Positions 43,070-53,085 of a stretch of DNA of 64,000 nucleotides are shown piece after piece. How positions within the stretch are numbered: the first letter of the stretch is position 1; each line of letters opens with the position of its first letter. Below the pieces are notes generated by a model. It did no database searches. It was not told where the DNA came from and saw nothing but the letters and a program-made list of their open reading frames with translations. This DNA is from Lachnospiraceae bacterium V9D3004 (GTDB taxonomy: Bacteria > Bacillota > Clostridia > Lachnospirales > Lachnospiraceae), in assembly GCA_000621985.1 (NCBI GenBank), contig JHWW01000001.1:608143-672142 (forward strand). Direction: 5' to 3'. A program made the position numbers and the translations under genes.

Positions 43070-43900
43070 GTGAAACAAAAGAAGATCGCACTTATCAATG
43101 ATATCACAGGATTCGGAAGATGTTCCGTTGCCGTCATGGCTCCGATCATTTCGGCCATGAAGATACAGGCAGTTGCCGTTCCGACTGCGATATTATCGAC
43201 GCATACACAATTCCCGGAATATTATTTTGATGATTATACCGATAGAATGAGGGATTATATTCAGACATACAAAGATCTCAATATGGAATTCGATGCGATC
43301 GCAACGGGATTCCTTGGATCGGAAGAACAGGTGGATATAGTTATCGACTTTATTGATACTTTCCGGACGGAAAACTCGCTTGTTATAGTCGACCCCGTAA
43401 TGGGAGATTACGGAAAGCTGTATAAGACTTATACGCCTCAGATGTGTAAGAAGATGGAAGAACTTGTTCATCATGCTCATATTCTTACACCTAATCTTAC
43501 AGAAGTGTGCACATTGCTTGGCATAGACTTCGGCGACGGCAAGTTCAGCACCGATGAACTTGAAAAGATGTGCGGCGAGCTTGCAAAGCGCGGTCCGGAA
43601 CATATTGTGATAACGGGTATACCTTTTAACAGGCATCAGATAATGAATTATATATACAGTGTCGATGAGTCTCCGAGAATAGTCATGGTTGACAGAATAG
43701 GAGTTGACAGAAGCGGTACGGGTGATGTTATAAGTGCCGTGATATCCGGCATGTATCTTAACGGACACAGCTTTTATGATTCGGTTAAGAAAGCAGCGGG
43801 CTTTGTATCAAAATGCATCAAGTATTGTGAAGATAACGATGTCCCTTCACATTGGGGACTTTGTTTTGAGATGTTCATGAAAGAACTGATGGAGGATTAA
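43070..43900 (+). CDS. Pyridoxamine/pyridoxal kinase
   Basis: The 276-residue PfkB-superfamily kinase resembles PdxY/PdxK: NDITGFGRCSVAVMAPIISAMKIQAVAVPTAILSTHTQFP, VDPVMGDYGKLY, LTPNLTEVCTLLG and the catalytic DRSGTGDVISAVI. It phosphorylates vitamin B6 vitamers to supply PLP. This is notable because four PLP enzymes lie just upstream. The start is GTG at 43070 with GGTGAGGTG upstream. Confidence 0.92.
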   Translation: MKQKKIALINDITGFGRCSVAVMAPIISAMKIQAVAVPTAILSTHTQFPEYYFDDYTDRMRDYIQTYKDLNMEFDAIATGFLGSEEQVDIVIDFIDTFRTENSLVIVDPVMGDYGKLYKTYTPQMCKKMEELVHHAHILTPNLTEVCTLLGIDFGDGKFSTDELEKMCGELAKRGPEHIVITGIPFNRHQIMNYIYSVDESPRIVMVDRIGVDRSGTGDVISAVISGMYLNGHSFYDSVKKAAGFVSKCIKYCEDNDVPSHWGLCFEMFMKELMED

Positions 43901-43905
43901 TTATA

Positions 43906-44565
43906 ATGATATTATATACTGTAACCGGTAAGGCCGGAAATGAAGGGTTTCTTGACATTGCAAAGAGCGGGGATATTACCGGTAAGAACATATACGTTAA
44001 TATGACGAACAGATGTCCCTGTAATTGCGTGTTCTGTTTAAGACATACAAAAGAACTGCTCGAAGGAAGTGATCTCTGGTTAAAGGATGGAGAACCGGAC
44101 GTTTCGACAGTTCTTGATTTATTTTCAAAATATGATCTTGAAGTGATAAATGAACTCGTATTCTGTGGTTACGGAGAGCCGTTTGAGCGTCTGTATGATA
44201 TATGTAAGATCGTGGACGAACTTAAGAAGCAGTATCCTGCTCTTAAAGTCAGGGTTAATACGGCAGGGCTTGCCAATCTTATATATGAGAAAGACATAAC
44301 GCCGGAATTAGAGGGAAGGATCGATACCGTGTCTATATCTCTCAATGCACCGGATGAAAAGGAGTATCTGGAACTGACCCGTTCAAAATTCGGTATCAAG
44401 TCATATGAGTCAATGAAAGAATTTGCAGTACTTGCAAAGAATTATGTGCCTAACGTGGTTATGACGGTTGTAGACCATGTGATGTCCGAAGAAAAGATAG
44501 CAATCTGCAGAAAGATATGCGATCAGTTAGGCGTGGAATTAAGAGTAAGACCATTCGAAGAATGA
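43906..44565 (+). CDS. TatD-associated-type radical SAM protein
   Basis: The 219-residue protein has the radical SAM cluster motif CPCNCVFC (CxxxCxxC) in NMTNRCPCNCVFCLRH, then VFCGYGEPFERLYD and VRVNTAGLANLIYEKDI. It fits the small family usually linked to TatD nucleases. No tatD gene is adjacent here. It starts 5 bases after the kinase gene, without a clear ribosome binding site of its own, so it is probably translationally coupled. The substrate is unknown. Confidence 0.82.
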   Translation: MILYTVTGKAGNEGFLDIAKSGDITGKNIYVNMTNRCPCNCVFCLRHTKELLEGSDLWLKDGEPDVSTVLDLFSKYDLEVINELVFCGYGEPFERLYDICKIVDELKKQYPALKVRVNTAGLANLIYEKDITPELEGRIDTVSISLNAPDEKEYLELTRSKFGIKSYESMKEFAVLAKNYVPNVVMTVVDHVMSEEKIAICRKICDQLGVELRVRPFEE

Positions 44566-44596
44566 TAATTGTTCCTGTCAGGGAAGGAGACTTAAG

Positions 44597-45421
44597 ATGT
44601 CTGATAGCGGGCGTAAGATAAAAGCATTACTGATATGTATAGGCAGTCTGGCAGCACTTATAATGCTTCAGATATGCCTTCTTTATGTATATTCGATGTT
44701 ATGGGCTGTATTCGGTGTGGATTTCAGGAAAAATGCCGATCTTGTTGCCGTATATTACATGATATATTCAGTGTGCGGTATAATAATATTCGTATTAATA
44801 TACAGAAGGATTGATAAACAGGAGATCGTTTACAGACCTGATTATTTCTTATACAAAGTGAAACCGTTACCTGACCTTTTTTTTGCGGGAGTTGCCTTAC
44901 AGGCTTTGGCTTACGGGGTCGTTAACCTTATGTATGTATTAATTCCCCCCAATCCTGTGTTCGATTCATATAAGGAAACTATCAGCAATCTTAACGGAAG
45001 TACAACGGCGCTGATATATTTTTATACCCTGCTTCTTGCACCGATACTTGAAGAATACGTATTCAGGGGACTGATACTTGAGACCGCAAAGAGTGCATTT
45101 TCACCTTTAGCTGCGAACATGATACAGGCATTATTGTTCGGCCTGTTCCATGGAAATATAATTCAGGGAATATATGCTTTCATAATAGGTATTGTTATCG
45201 GTTTTATCAAGAATAAGACCGGCAGAATGATATATGTGATATTCCTTCATATCGCGATCAATCTTTCGGGAGTAGTCATGCTTCCGGTGATCGCTTATCT
45301 GCTCAGTGGGGTTTTCAGCCTTCCTGCGATATATCTTATCATAACGCTTGGAGGTGCTATGTTGCTTGTTGTATTCTTGAAAAGGATATGTTATGATATA
45401 ACTATTCAGCATCACGGATAA
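44597..45421 (+). CDS. CPBP family intramembrane metalloprotease
   Basis: The 274-residue polytopic membrane protein has the CAAX/CPBP (Abi) motifs EEYVFRGLI, FGLFHGN and HIAINL, which build the intramembrane zinc site. N-terminal and further hydrophobic helices give about seven to eight membrane spans. GGAAGGAG precedes the ATG. Family members process prenylated or peptide substrates or provide bacteriocin immunity; which applies here is not shown. Confidence 0.9.
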   Translation: MSDSGRKIKALLICIGSLAALIMLQICLLYVYSMLWAVFGVDFRKNADLVAVYYMIYSVCGIIIFVLIYRRIDKQEIVYRPDYFLYKVKPLPDLFFAGVALQALAYGVVNLMYVLIPPNPVFDSYKETISNLNGSTTALIYFYTLLLAPILEEYVFRGLILETAKSAFSPLAANMIQALLFGLFHGNIIQGIYAFIIGIVIGFIKNKTGRMIYVIFLHIAINLSGVVMLPVIAYLLSGVFSLPAIYLIITLGGAMLLVVFLKRICYDITIQHHG

Positions 45422-45486
45422 CCCAATTTTCCTTGGCGCGAAGCGACAAGGAACCGGGGTGCTGAACAGAAAGCGGTGCTGAACAG
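45402..45486. repeat. CTGTTCAGC-family hairpin after the CPBP gene
   Basis: CTATTCAGCA...CCC...TTCCTTG pairs with CAAGGAA..GGG..GCTGAACAG; the loop GCGCGAAGCGA resembles that at 31074. A second copy of GTGCTGAACAG follows at 45476-45486. The left arm overlaps the last codons of the CPBP gene. Confidence 0.75.
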
Positions 45487-45532
45487 TCAAATAAGAAGCG
45501 TAGCGTAGTAACACAGGAGTGTGAGGATAGTT

Positions 45533-46564
45533 ATGAGGATCAGTCTTGATTCGGGCAATGCATCGGTACTTGAAGGAAGTACCCGTGAAGTTCAGATTCA
45601 TAAAAAAGATGCGAGCAAGCATATAGGTAAGAGTACCGCCGGCGTAATAGACGATTACGACGGTGATAAGACTACCATCACATCATTTGATGATATGCTT
45701 AATCAGGCTTCGGAGAAGATCATGGCAGGTTCCGACAGTGATAAGATTACGCAAGCGAGTGAATTGTCGGTTAAGAAGCTTGTCAAATTATATAAGAAAC
45801 TGGGTATTAAGACTGCATCGGGCGATGATATGAAGTCGTATGATTTTGTTGCGAAAAAAGCAAACGGTGTCAAAACCGATGATACAACAGCAGCGAATGC
45901 TGTAAAGGCACAGACAAGCACGGAAACATCTGAAGTAAATGCGGCGCAGTCCACATCATCCGACAATGTTGATTATTCTTCCTACTCTACGGAAACATCA
46001 TACAAAGTACCCGAGAACGAACAGTCAATATTCAAAGCGGCATCCGACAAATACGGTATTCCTTATGAACTTCTTACTTCGGTTGCATGCGCGGAGTCTG
46101 ATTTTAATCCTAAGTGTACTTCAAAAAGCGGTGCAATGGGAATCATGCAGCTTATGCCTGAGACCGCGAAGTATCTTGGAGTCAAAGATGCATATGATCC
46201 GGAACAGAATATCATGGGTGGTGCAAGGTATCTGTCCGAGAAGCTTAAGCAGCATGGAAGTGTGAAACTTGCACTCGCAGCTTATAACGCAGGAAGCAAT
46301 GCAGTTGAAAAATATAACGGTGTTCCACCGTATACCGAGACTCAGAATTATGTTAAGAGGATTCTCGGATATCTAGGAACGGACGGGAGCGAATCCGGTT
46401 TTACCAATGTATACGCAAACAGCGCGGCAGCACATTATAAGGGAGAGGATTTTCAATATGTGGCAGCTCCCGATGACGTGCCGGATTCAACAGTAATACA
46501 GATAGGTGAGAATAATGCAATGAATTATTCTTCGTATCTGAAATATGTGGATCTGATTGGATAG
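45533..46564 (+). CDS. Lytic transglycosylase (SLT domain) without signal peptide
   Basis: The 343-residue protein has a Soltdomain at about 160-280: IFKAASDKYGIPYELLTSVACAESDFNPKCTSKSGAMGIMQLMP (catalytic Glu in CAESDFN), then GGARYLSEKLKQ and ALAAYNAGSNAVEKYNGVPPYTETQNYV. It would cleave the glycan strand of peptidoglycan. The N-terminal 150 residues are Ser/Thr/Asp/Lys-rich and lack a Sec signal, so export must use another route or the protein acts after lysis or in an assembly complex. The start at 45533 follows GAGGATAG. Confidence 0.87.
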   Translation: MRISLDSGNASVLEGSTREVQIHKKDASKHIGKSTAGVIDDYDGDKTTITSFDDMLNQASEKIMAGSDSDKITQASELSVKKLVKLYKKLGIKTASGDDMKSYDFVAKKANGVKTDDTTAANAVKAQTSTETSEVNAAQSTSSDNVDYSSYSTETSYKVPENEQSIFKAASDKYGIPYELLTSVACAESDFNPKCTSKSGAMGIMQLMPETAKYLGVKDAYDPEQNIMGGARYLSEKLKQHGSVKLALAAYNAGSNAVEKYNGVPPYTETQNYVKRILGYLGTDGSESGFTNVYANSAAAHYKGEDFQYVAAPDDVPDSTVIQIGENNAMNYSSYLKYVDLIG

Positions 46565-46599
46565 AATATTTTATCACAACTTAAGAAGGAGAGATATAT

Positions 46600-47313
46600 A
46601 TGAAGATGATTTCACTTGAAAATGAACTTAAAGAGAATGCTTATCCGGGAAGAGGAATCGTTATAGGAATGACTCCTGACGGAAAGAACGCTGTAACGGC
46701 ATATTTTATTATGGGTCGCAGCGAGAACAGTCGTAACAGAATATTTGTTGAGGAAGGCGAGGGAATACGCACGGAAGCTTTTGATCCATCTAAGCTTGTA
46801 GACCCTAGCCTTATTATATATGCACCGGTAAGAGTGCTTGGTGACAAGACGATCGTAACAAACGGTGACCAGACTGATACCATATATGATCTTATGGGAG
46901 AAGGAAAGACATTCGAAGAATCTCTCCGTACACGTGAATTCGAGCCGGATGCGCCCAATTACACTCCGAGGATATCGGGAATAATGAGAGTATCGGATGG
47001 AACATACAGTTATGCCATGTCTATCCTTAAGAGTAACAACGGCAATGGCGATGCCTGCAACAGATTCACATTTGCATATAAGAATCCGGTTGCCGGAGAA
47101 GGACATTTCATACATACTTATATGTGTGACGGCAATCCGCTGCCCAGCTTTGAAGGCGAGCCGAAGCTTGTCGGAATAGAAGACGATATGGATGCATTCG
47201 CAGACATGGTATGGAACAGTCTTAATGAGGATAATAAGGTTTCACTGTTCGTAAGATATATAAGTATTGCAGACGGAACTTATAAGACGAAGATAATTAA
47301 TAAAAACGTATGA
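46600..47313 (+). CDS. IMP cyclohydrolase (PurO-like)
   Basis: The 237-residue protein matches the stand-alone IMP cyclohydrolase family (PF07826; archaeal PurO type): [37 protein letters not shown], then PRISGIMR and [15 protein letters not shown]. It closes the purine ring to IMP. The next gene encodes an AICAR transformylase without a cyclohydrolase half, so together they replace bifunctional PurH. AGAAGGAGAG precedes the ATG. Confidence 0.88.
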   Translation: MKMISLENELKENAYPGRGIVIGMTPDGKNAVTAYFIMGRSENSRNRIFVEEGEGIRTEAFDPSKLVDPSLIIYAPVRVLGDKTIVTNGDQTDTIYDLMGEGKTFEESLRTREFEPDAPNYTPRISGIMRVSDGTYSYAMSILKSNNGNGDACNRFTFAYKNPVAGEGHFIHTYMCDGNPLPSFEGEPKLVGIEDDMDAFADMVWNSLNEDNKVSLFVRYISIADGTYKTKIINKNV

Positions 47314-47392
47314 TTCCTTGGTGCATAGCGACAAGGAACTAAGGGTGTATAATATCATAATAATATACAATATATACAGGAGGAAAGATCAC

Positions 47393-48568
47393 ATGAAAGA
47401 ATTGGAATTAAAATACGGCTGCAATCCTAACCAGAAGCCGTCAAAGATATACATGAACGAGGGAGAGCTTCCCATAGAAGTACTTAACGGCAAGCCGGGA
47501 TATATCAATTTTCTTGACGCATTCAACGGCTGGCAGCTTGTTAAGGAACTTAAGGCGGCAACAGGGCTTCCGGCAGCAACTTCATTCAAACACGTATCAC
47601 CCGCAGGGGCAGCGGTAGGACAGCCTTTGTCGGATGTTGAGGCGAAGATATACTGGGTTGATGATCTTGGAGAGCTTACACCGCTCGCAGCTGCTTATGC
47701 AAGAGCAAGAGGTGCCGACAGAATGTCATCTTACGGTGATTTCATTGCTCTGTCAGACGTATGCGACGTATGCACTGCCAATGTGATCAAGAGAGAATTC
47801 TCTGACGGTATCATTGCACCGGGCTATGAGCCTGAGGCACTTGAGATACTTAAGGGTAAGAAGAAGGGCGCTTATGCGATAATTCAGATAGATCCAGAAT
47901 ATGTTCCCGCTGAGATCGAGCGTAAGGAAGTATTCGGTATAACATTCGAACAGGGAAGAAATGAACTTGTTATAGATGACGAATTCTTCAGTAATGTAGT
48001 AACCGAGAATAAAGATATACCTGAGCAGGCAAAGATCGATATGGCAATCGCAATGATAACATTAAAATATACACAGTCCAATTCGGTATGTTACGTAAAA
48101 GGCGGACAGGCGATCGGAATCGGTGCCGGACAGCAGTCAAGAATACATTGCACAAGACTTGCCGGAAGCAAAGCTGATAACTGGCTTCTTCGCCAGTCGC
48201 CACAGGTGCTTAACCTTCCGTTTAAAGATACAATGAAACGTGCCGAGAGAGACAATGCGATTGATCTTTATATCGGTGAGGATTACATGGATGTACTTGC
48301 CGATGGCGAATGGGAGAAGGTATTTACCAAGAAGCCGCCTGTATTCACGATGGAAGAAAAGAAGGCTTGGCTTGCCAAAGCTACCGATGTTACACTCGGT
48401 TCGGATGCATTCTTCCCATTCAGTGATAACGTTGAACGCGCATTCAGAAGCGGCGTAAGATATATAGCACAGCCCGGCGGTTCTATCCGTGATCAGGATG
48501 TTATAGATGCATGTAACAAGCATGGGATCGCAATGTGCTTTACGGGACTTCGACTGTTCCATCACTAA
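47393..48568 (+). CDS. AICAR formyltransferase (stand-alone PurH transformylase domain)
   Basis: The 391-residue protein resembles the C-terminal transformylase half of Pur[79 protein letters not shown] and [19 protein letters not shown] [13 protein letters not shown]. The His in FKHVSP is the catalytic residue. It lacks the MGS-like cyclohydrolase domain, which PurO upstream supplies. The ATG at 47393 follows AGGAGGAAAG. Confidence 0.92.
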   Translation: MKELELKYGCNPNQKPSKIYMNEGELPIEVLNGKPGYINFLDAFNGWQLVKELKAATGLPAATSFKHVSPAGAAVGQPLSDVEAKIYWVDDLGELTPLAAAYARARGADRMSSYGDFIALSDVCDVCTANVIKREFSDGIIAPGYEPEALEILKGKKKGAYAIIQIDPEYVPAEIERKEVFGITFEQGRNELVIDDEFFSNVVTENKDIPEQAKIDMAIAMITLKYTQSNSVCYVKGGQAIGIGAGQQSRIHCTRLAGSKADNWLLRQSPQVLNLPFKDTMKRAERDNAIDLYIGEDYMDVLADGEWEKVFTKKPPVFTMEEKKAWLAKATDVTLGSDAFFPFSDNVERAFRSGVRYIAQPGGSIRDQDVIDACNKHGIAMCFTGLRLFHH

Positions 48569-48661
48569 GACCGATCCGGCAGAATATTCGTTACACACGG
48601 GTAAGCATACTTAGCGGAATGTTTACATCAGCTGCGAACACAAAGAGAAGATCGAATAGAA

Positions 48662-48693
48662 AAAGGATCTTACGATCAATCGTAAGATCCTTT
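48662..48693. terminator. Terminator hairpin after the purine genes
   Basis: AAAGGATCTTACGA pairs perfectly with TCGTAAGATCCTTT around TCAA. A flanking T-rich stretch on the forward strand and A-rich on the other allow bidirectional use toward cspA. Confidence 0.85.
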
Positions 48694-48789
48694 GTTGTTA
48701 CAACCACTACTCATACACTCAAAACATTTATAACTTTTATTGCTAGTTGTGCATCTATTAATAAAAATTAAAATGACTCATGCGAGGGA

Positions 48790-48987
48790 TTATAACTTAA
48801 CTACGTTTGCTGCCTGAGGTCCTTTTTCTCCGTTGATAACTTCAAAAGATACCTTGTCACCTTCGTCTAATACTTTGAAGCCATCCATCTGCAATGCTGA
48901 GAAATGAACGAATACATCGTTACCCTCTTCATCTGAGATGAAACCGAAGCCCTTTTTCGCATTAAACCATTTTACAGTTCCTTCCAT
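48790..48987 (-). CDS. cspA: Cold shock protein
   Basis: The 65-residue OB-fold RNA-binding protein begins [32 protein letters not shown], with both RNP motifs (KGFGFI and VFVHF), and ends with [10 protein letters not shown]. It acts as a single-stranded nucleic acid chaperone. The start is defined by reverse-strand TAGGAGGCA; a longer frame upstream has no site. Confidence 0.97.
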   Translation of the reverse strand: MEGTVKWFNAKKGFGFISDEEGNDVFVHFSALQMDGFKVLDEGDKVSFEVINGEKGPQAANVVKL

Positions 48988-49029
48988 GTTAAATTGCCTC
49001 CTAAAAGAATAAATATTAAAAACATGTTT

Positions 49030-49058
49030 AGCGTAACACATTTATCATAAAAAGTCAA
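49030..49058 (-). promoter_or_regulatory. Putative promoter of cspA
   Basis: On the reverse strand TTGACT (49053-49058), a 17-base spacer and TACGCT (49030-49035), giving a 5' leader of about 35-40 bases. Confidence 0.6.
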
Positions 49059-49065
49059 ATATAAA

Positions 49066-49094
49066 TTGACACTTTAATGCAAAAAGTATACTAT
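49066..49094 (+). promoter_or_regulatory. Putative promoter of the M16C peptidase gene
   Basis: TTGACA (49066-49071), a 17-base spacer and TACTAT (49089-49094). It is arranged back to back with the cspA promoter. Confidence 0.65.
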
Positions 49095-49179
49095 GAATAA
49101 TAACGCATTGAATAAAATATCGGTAAGACCGAATGCGTAACAGATATGTGTAAAAAACAGGAAAGGCAGGACATTTTAG

Positions 49180-52116
49180 ATGGGAGAACTGACAATGTCA
49201 GGAAAATGCAAAGAAGTATATGAATTAATAAAGGAAGAAGAGCTTACAGACATTAAGAGCAGAGGATATCTGCTTAGACATATAAAAAGCGGAGCGAGGA
49301 TTGCCGTTATCGGAAATGATGACAATAATAAAGTATTTTCGGTTGGATTCCGTACACCGCCGAAGGATTCAACGGGAGTTGCACATATTACCGAACACTC
49401 GGTGTTATGCGGATCGAAGAAGTATCCTCTTAAGGATCCTTTTGTTGAACTTGTTAAGGGATCGCTCAATACATTTTTAAATGCGATGACATATTCGGAT
49501 AAGACCGTATATCCGGTTGCAAGCTGTAATGACAAGGATTTTGCCAATCTTATGAATGTTTATATGGATGCGGTATTCTATCCGAATTCAGATACCGTCA
49601 AAGAGATATTCATGCAGGAAGGCTGGCATTATGAGATGGAGGATATGGATTCTCCGCTCACGATTAACGGCGTTGTATATAATGAGATGCGAGGAGTATT
49701 TTCTTCGCCTGAGCAGATACTTGCGAGGATGATACAGAGTTCATTATTTGATGATAATACGTATGCTTTTGAGTCCGGAGGGGATCCTGACAATATCCCG
49801 GATCTGACATACGAAGATTTTGTTGCTTTTCATAAGAGATATTATCATCCTTCCAACAGTTACATATATCTGTACGGTGATATGGATATTGAAGAGAGAT
49901 TAATGTGGATGGACAGATATTATCTGAGATTCTTTGATAAGATCGAAGTTGATTCCGAGATCCCCATTCAGAAACCGTTTGATGAGACAAGATATATTGA
50001 CGCAGAATATTCCGCACAGAAAGATGATGATAAAGCATATTATGGTTATAACTTTGTTGTGGGAACGTCTCTTGATGTTGAGCTTATGCTTGCTATGGAT
50101 ATTCTTACCGCGGCACTTGTTAATACACAGGGATCACCTATAGAGAAAGCAATTAAAGAAGCGGGAATTGCCGAAGATGTAAGTGCATCGCTTGATGTTG
50201 ATCTTATGCAGCCGGTGCTCAGTATATCCGTAAGACAGGCCGATGCGAAGAAACGTGATGAATTCGTTAAAGTGATAAGAGAGACATTGGAGCAGGTATG
50301 CAGGGAAGGCGTTGATAAGAAGACACTTAAGGCAGCTATCACAAGAAGTGAATTCCATTACAGAGAAGCGGATTTCGGAAGATATCCGAAGGGACTTATG
50401 TTTGGTCTTCAGTCATTCGTTACATGGCTTTACGATGATAACAGACCGTACGATTCCGTTAAGCTTAATGCTGTATTTGAAAAAGTAAAAGGATGTATAG
50501 GTACGGATTATTTTGAGAAGCTTATTAAAGAATATCTGCTTGATAACACTCATTCATCAGTTGTAAGTCTGTATCCCAAGGAAGGACTTACTGCAAAGAA
50601 GGACGAAGAACTTGCGGCAAAACTTAAGGAATACAGAGATTCTCTCAGTAAAGATGAACTTGCTGCGATCGTGGAATCAACAAAGCATCTTAAGGAATAT
50701 CAGGAGGCACCAGAGACTGCAGAAGCACTTAAGACAATTCCTCTTCTCAACAGAGAAGATATCGATAAAGAGATAAGGCAGATATATCTTAAGAAGAAGA
50801 ATATTAATTCGATTCCTGTATTACATCACGATATATATACCAATGGTATAGCATATATGTGCTTTGCGTACGACATTACGGAATATGAAGAATATGTACA
50901 GTATATTAATCTTCTCTCATCAATTCTCGGAAGTGTTGATACTGTTAATTACGGTTATCTCGAATTATCAAATGAGATCAACCTCGCTACCGGTGGAATG
51001 AATACGTCATTAAGTGTTAAACCGATCAGGGACGATACCGACAATTACAGAATAATGCTTGAGTTTGACGTCAGAACACTGTATTCATCAATGGAGAGAA
51101 CATTTGAACTTATCAAAGAGATACTCAGGGGATCCATACTCAGTGATAAGAAGAGAATTAAAGAAGTGCTTCTTGAATTAAGGGCATATTACAGAGGATC
51201 TCTGGAATCGGCCGGCAATATGACTGCACTTGAAAGATCTAATGCTTATTCGTCAAAATCCGCATTTTGCTGGAATAAGATCAATGGTATCGCATTCTAC
51301 AGATTCTTATCTGACCTGTGTGAGAGATTCGACGAATGTGCTGATGATTTTATAAGGATAATAGAGACATTATTGTACAAAGTATTCAGAACCGATAATC
51401 TGTTGATAAGCTTTACTGCGGATGAGGAAGGATACAATATATTTACAGAAAAAAGCTATGAATTCTTCGAGGCTATGTACCCTGAAAATGATGAGATAAT
51501 TCCTAAAGTGCTTCCATTATATAATCCTGTTATGGGACAGTATAATGAGGGATTCATGGCACCCGGAAAAGTTCAGTATGTTGCAAGAACAGGCAATTAT
51601 ATCAAGAAGGGATATGAATATTCGGGAAGCCTTAGAGTTCTGAGGATCATTCTCAGTTACGGCTATCTGTGGAACAATATAAGAGTAAAGGGTGGGGCAT
51701 ACGGTGCAATGTCAGGTTTTTCAAGAAGCGGAAACGGATATCTTGTATCGTACAGGGATCCAAACCTTGCCGAGACGAATCGTGTATACGAAGAGCTTCC
51801 TGAATTCCTTGAGAATTTTGAAGCTGATGAACGTGAGATGACCAAGTATGTTATAGGAACCATCAGTGATGTTGATGCGCCGCTTACACCGAGAGCCACC
51901 GGAAAAGCAGAATACAATATGTATATGTCAGGTGCGGACAGGTTCGACATGCAGAAAGAAAGAGACGAGATTCTTGCTGTTAATGTTGAGGATATCAGAA
52001 AATGTGCGGATATAGTAAGAGCGATATTATCAACCGGAGATATATGTGTAGTCGGAAGTAAGAATGCAATAGAAGAGAATAAGGAACTGTTCGGAACCAT
52101 TGAGGATCTTCTATAG
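49180..52116 (+). CDS. M16C zinc metallopeptidase (presequence protease-like)
   Basis: The 978-residue protein has the inverted zinc motif HxxEH in VAHITEHSVLCGSKKYPLKDPFVELVKGSLNTFLNAMTY, and the characteristic late motif NNIRVKGGAYGAMSGFSRSG of the second half. M16C enzymes form a clamshell chamber and degrade small peptides. No signal peptide is seen. Two starts are plausible: ATG 49180 (site GGCAGGA) and ATG 49195 (site GGGAG). Confidence 0.93.
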   Translation: MGELTMSGKCKEVYELIKEEELTDIKSRGYLLRHIKSGARIAVIGNDDNNKVFSVGFRTPPKDSTGVAHITEHSVLCGSKKYPLKDPFVELVKGSLNTFLNAMTYSDKTVYPVASCNDKDFANLMNVYMDAVFYPNSDTVKEIFMQEGWHYEMEDMDSPLTINGVVYNEMRGVFSSPEQILARMIQSSLFDDNTYAFESGGDPDNIPDLTYEDFVAFHKRYYHPSNSYIYLYGDMDIEERLMWMDRYYLRFFDKIEVDSEIPIQKPFDETRYIDAEYSAQKDDDKAYYGYNFVVGTSLDVELMLAMDILTAALVNTQGSPIEKAIKEAGIAEDVSASLDVDLMQPVLSISVRQADAKKRDEFVKVIRETLEQVCREGVDKKTLKAAITRSEFHYREADFGRYPKGLMFGLQSFVTWLYDDNRPYDSVKLNAVFEKVKGCIGTDYFEKLIKEYLLDNTHSSVVSLYPKEGLTAKKDEELAAKLKEYRDSLSKDELAAIVESTKHLKEYQEAPETAEALKTIPLLNREDIDKEIRQIYLKKKNINSIPVLHHDIYTNGIAYMCFAYDITEYEEYVQYINLLSSILGSVDTVNYGYLELSNEINLATGGMNTSLSVKPIRDDTDNYRIMLEFDVRTLYSSMERTFELIKEILRGSILSDKKRIKEVLLELRAYYRGSLESAGNMTALERSNAYSSKSAFCWNKINGIAFYRFLSDLCERFDECADDFIRIIETLLYKVFRTDNLLISFTADEEGYNIFTEKSYEFFEAMYPENDEIIPKVLPLYNPVMGQYNEGFMAPGKVQYVARTGNYIKKGYEYSGSLRVLRIILSYGYLWNNIRVKGGAYGAMSGFSRSGNGYLVSYRDPNLAETNRVYEELPEFLENFEADEREMTKYVIGTISDVDAPLTPRATGKAEYNMYMSGADRFDMQKERDEILAVNVEDIRKCADIVRAILSTGDICVVGSKNAIEENKELFGTIEDLL

Positions 52117-52143
52117 ATATCGTTGATAGAAAGGAATAATCTG

Positions 52144-53055
52144 ATGAAAAATGATAAGAACTTCAAGTCGGGTTTTGTGGCATTGATAGGAAGACCTAAC
52201 GTGGGCAAGTCAACACTAATGAACAGACTTATCGGGCAGAAGATCGCGATAACATCTAATAAGCCGCAGACAACGAGAAACAGGATACAGACGGTATATA
52301 CGGATGATAACGGACAGATCATATTCCTTGATACTCCGGGAATCCATAAGGCGAAGAACAAGCTTGGTGAATATATGGTATCCGTTGCGGAGAGTACTTT
52401 AAAGAGTGTTGATTTGATCGTATGGCTCGTGGAAGCTTCCGATTTCATAGGTGCGGGAGAGAGACATATTGCCGAACAGCTTGGAAAGGTTGATACGCCG
52501 GTAATACTTGTGATCAATAAGATTGATAAAGTAAGGAAAGATGAAATACTCGTATTCATAGATGCATATAAAGATATATGCGACTTTGCGGAGATAATTC
52601 CGATGTCGGCACTCACCGGAGAGAATACGGAAGTACTTATCCCGGAATTGTTCAAGTATCTTGAAGAAGGTCCGATGTTCTACGATGAGGATACCGTTAC
52701 GGACCAGCCCGAGAGACAGATCGCAGCCGAACTTATAAGGGAGAAGGCATTAAGAAAACTTGATGACGAGATCCCGCATGGGATCGCGGTTGCAATTGAG
52801 ATCATGAAAGAACGGAAAGACAGAAGCGGAATTGTAGATATTGAAGCTACAATTATATGTGAAAGAGATTCACACAAAGGTATTATCATCGGTAAAAAAG
52901 GACAGATGCTTAAAACCATCGGAACCGAAGCAAGAAAAGATATTGAGGCAATGCTTGGCACAAAGGTTAATCTGCAGTTGTGGGTCAAGGTCAAGAAAGA
53001 CTGGCGCAACAGCGATTATCTTGTCAAGAACTTTGGCTACAGAGACGATGAATAG
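52144..53055 (+). CDS. era: GTPase Era
   Basis: The 303-residue protein has G1 GRPNVGKST, G3 DTPG, G4 NKID and G5 SAL, and a C-terminal KH domain (GIIIGKKGQMLKTIG). Era binds 16S rRNA and assists 30S maturation. The ATG at 52144 follows AAAGGA; the longer frame from 52123 has no good site. recO follows by 30 bases, a common pairing. Confidence 0.97.
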   Translation: MKNDKNFKSGFVALIGRPNVGKSTLMNRLIGQKIAITSNKPQTTRNRIQTVYTDDNGQIIFLDTPGIHKAKNKLGEYMVSVAESTLKSVDLIVWLVEASDFIGAGERHIAEQLGKVDTPVILVINKIDKVRKDEILVFIDAYKDICDFAEIIPMSALTGENTEVLIPELFKYLEEGPMFYDEDTVTDQPERQIAAELIREKALRKLDDEIPHGIAVAIEIMKERKDRSGIVDIEATIICERDSHKGIIIGKKGQMLKTIGTEARKDIEAMLGTKVNLQLWVKVKKDWRNSDYLVKNFGYRDDE

Positions 53056-53085
53056 TAACGCTTTTAGAAAGGGTTTTATCATTCA

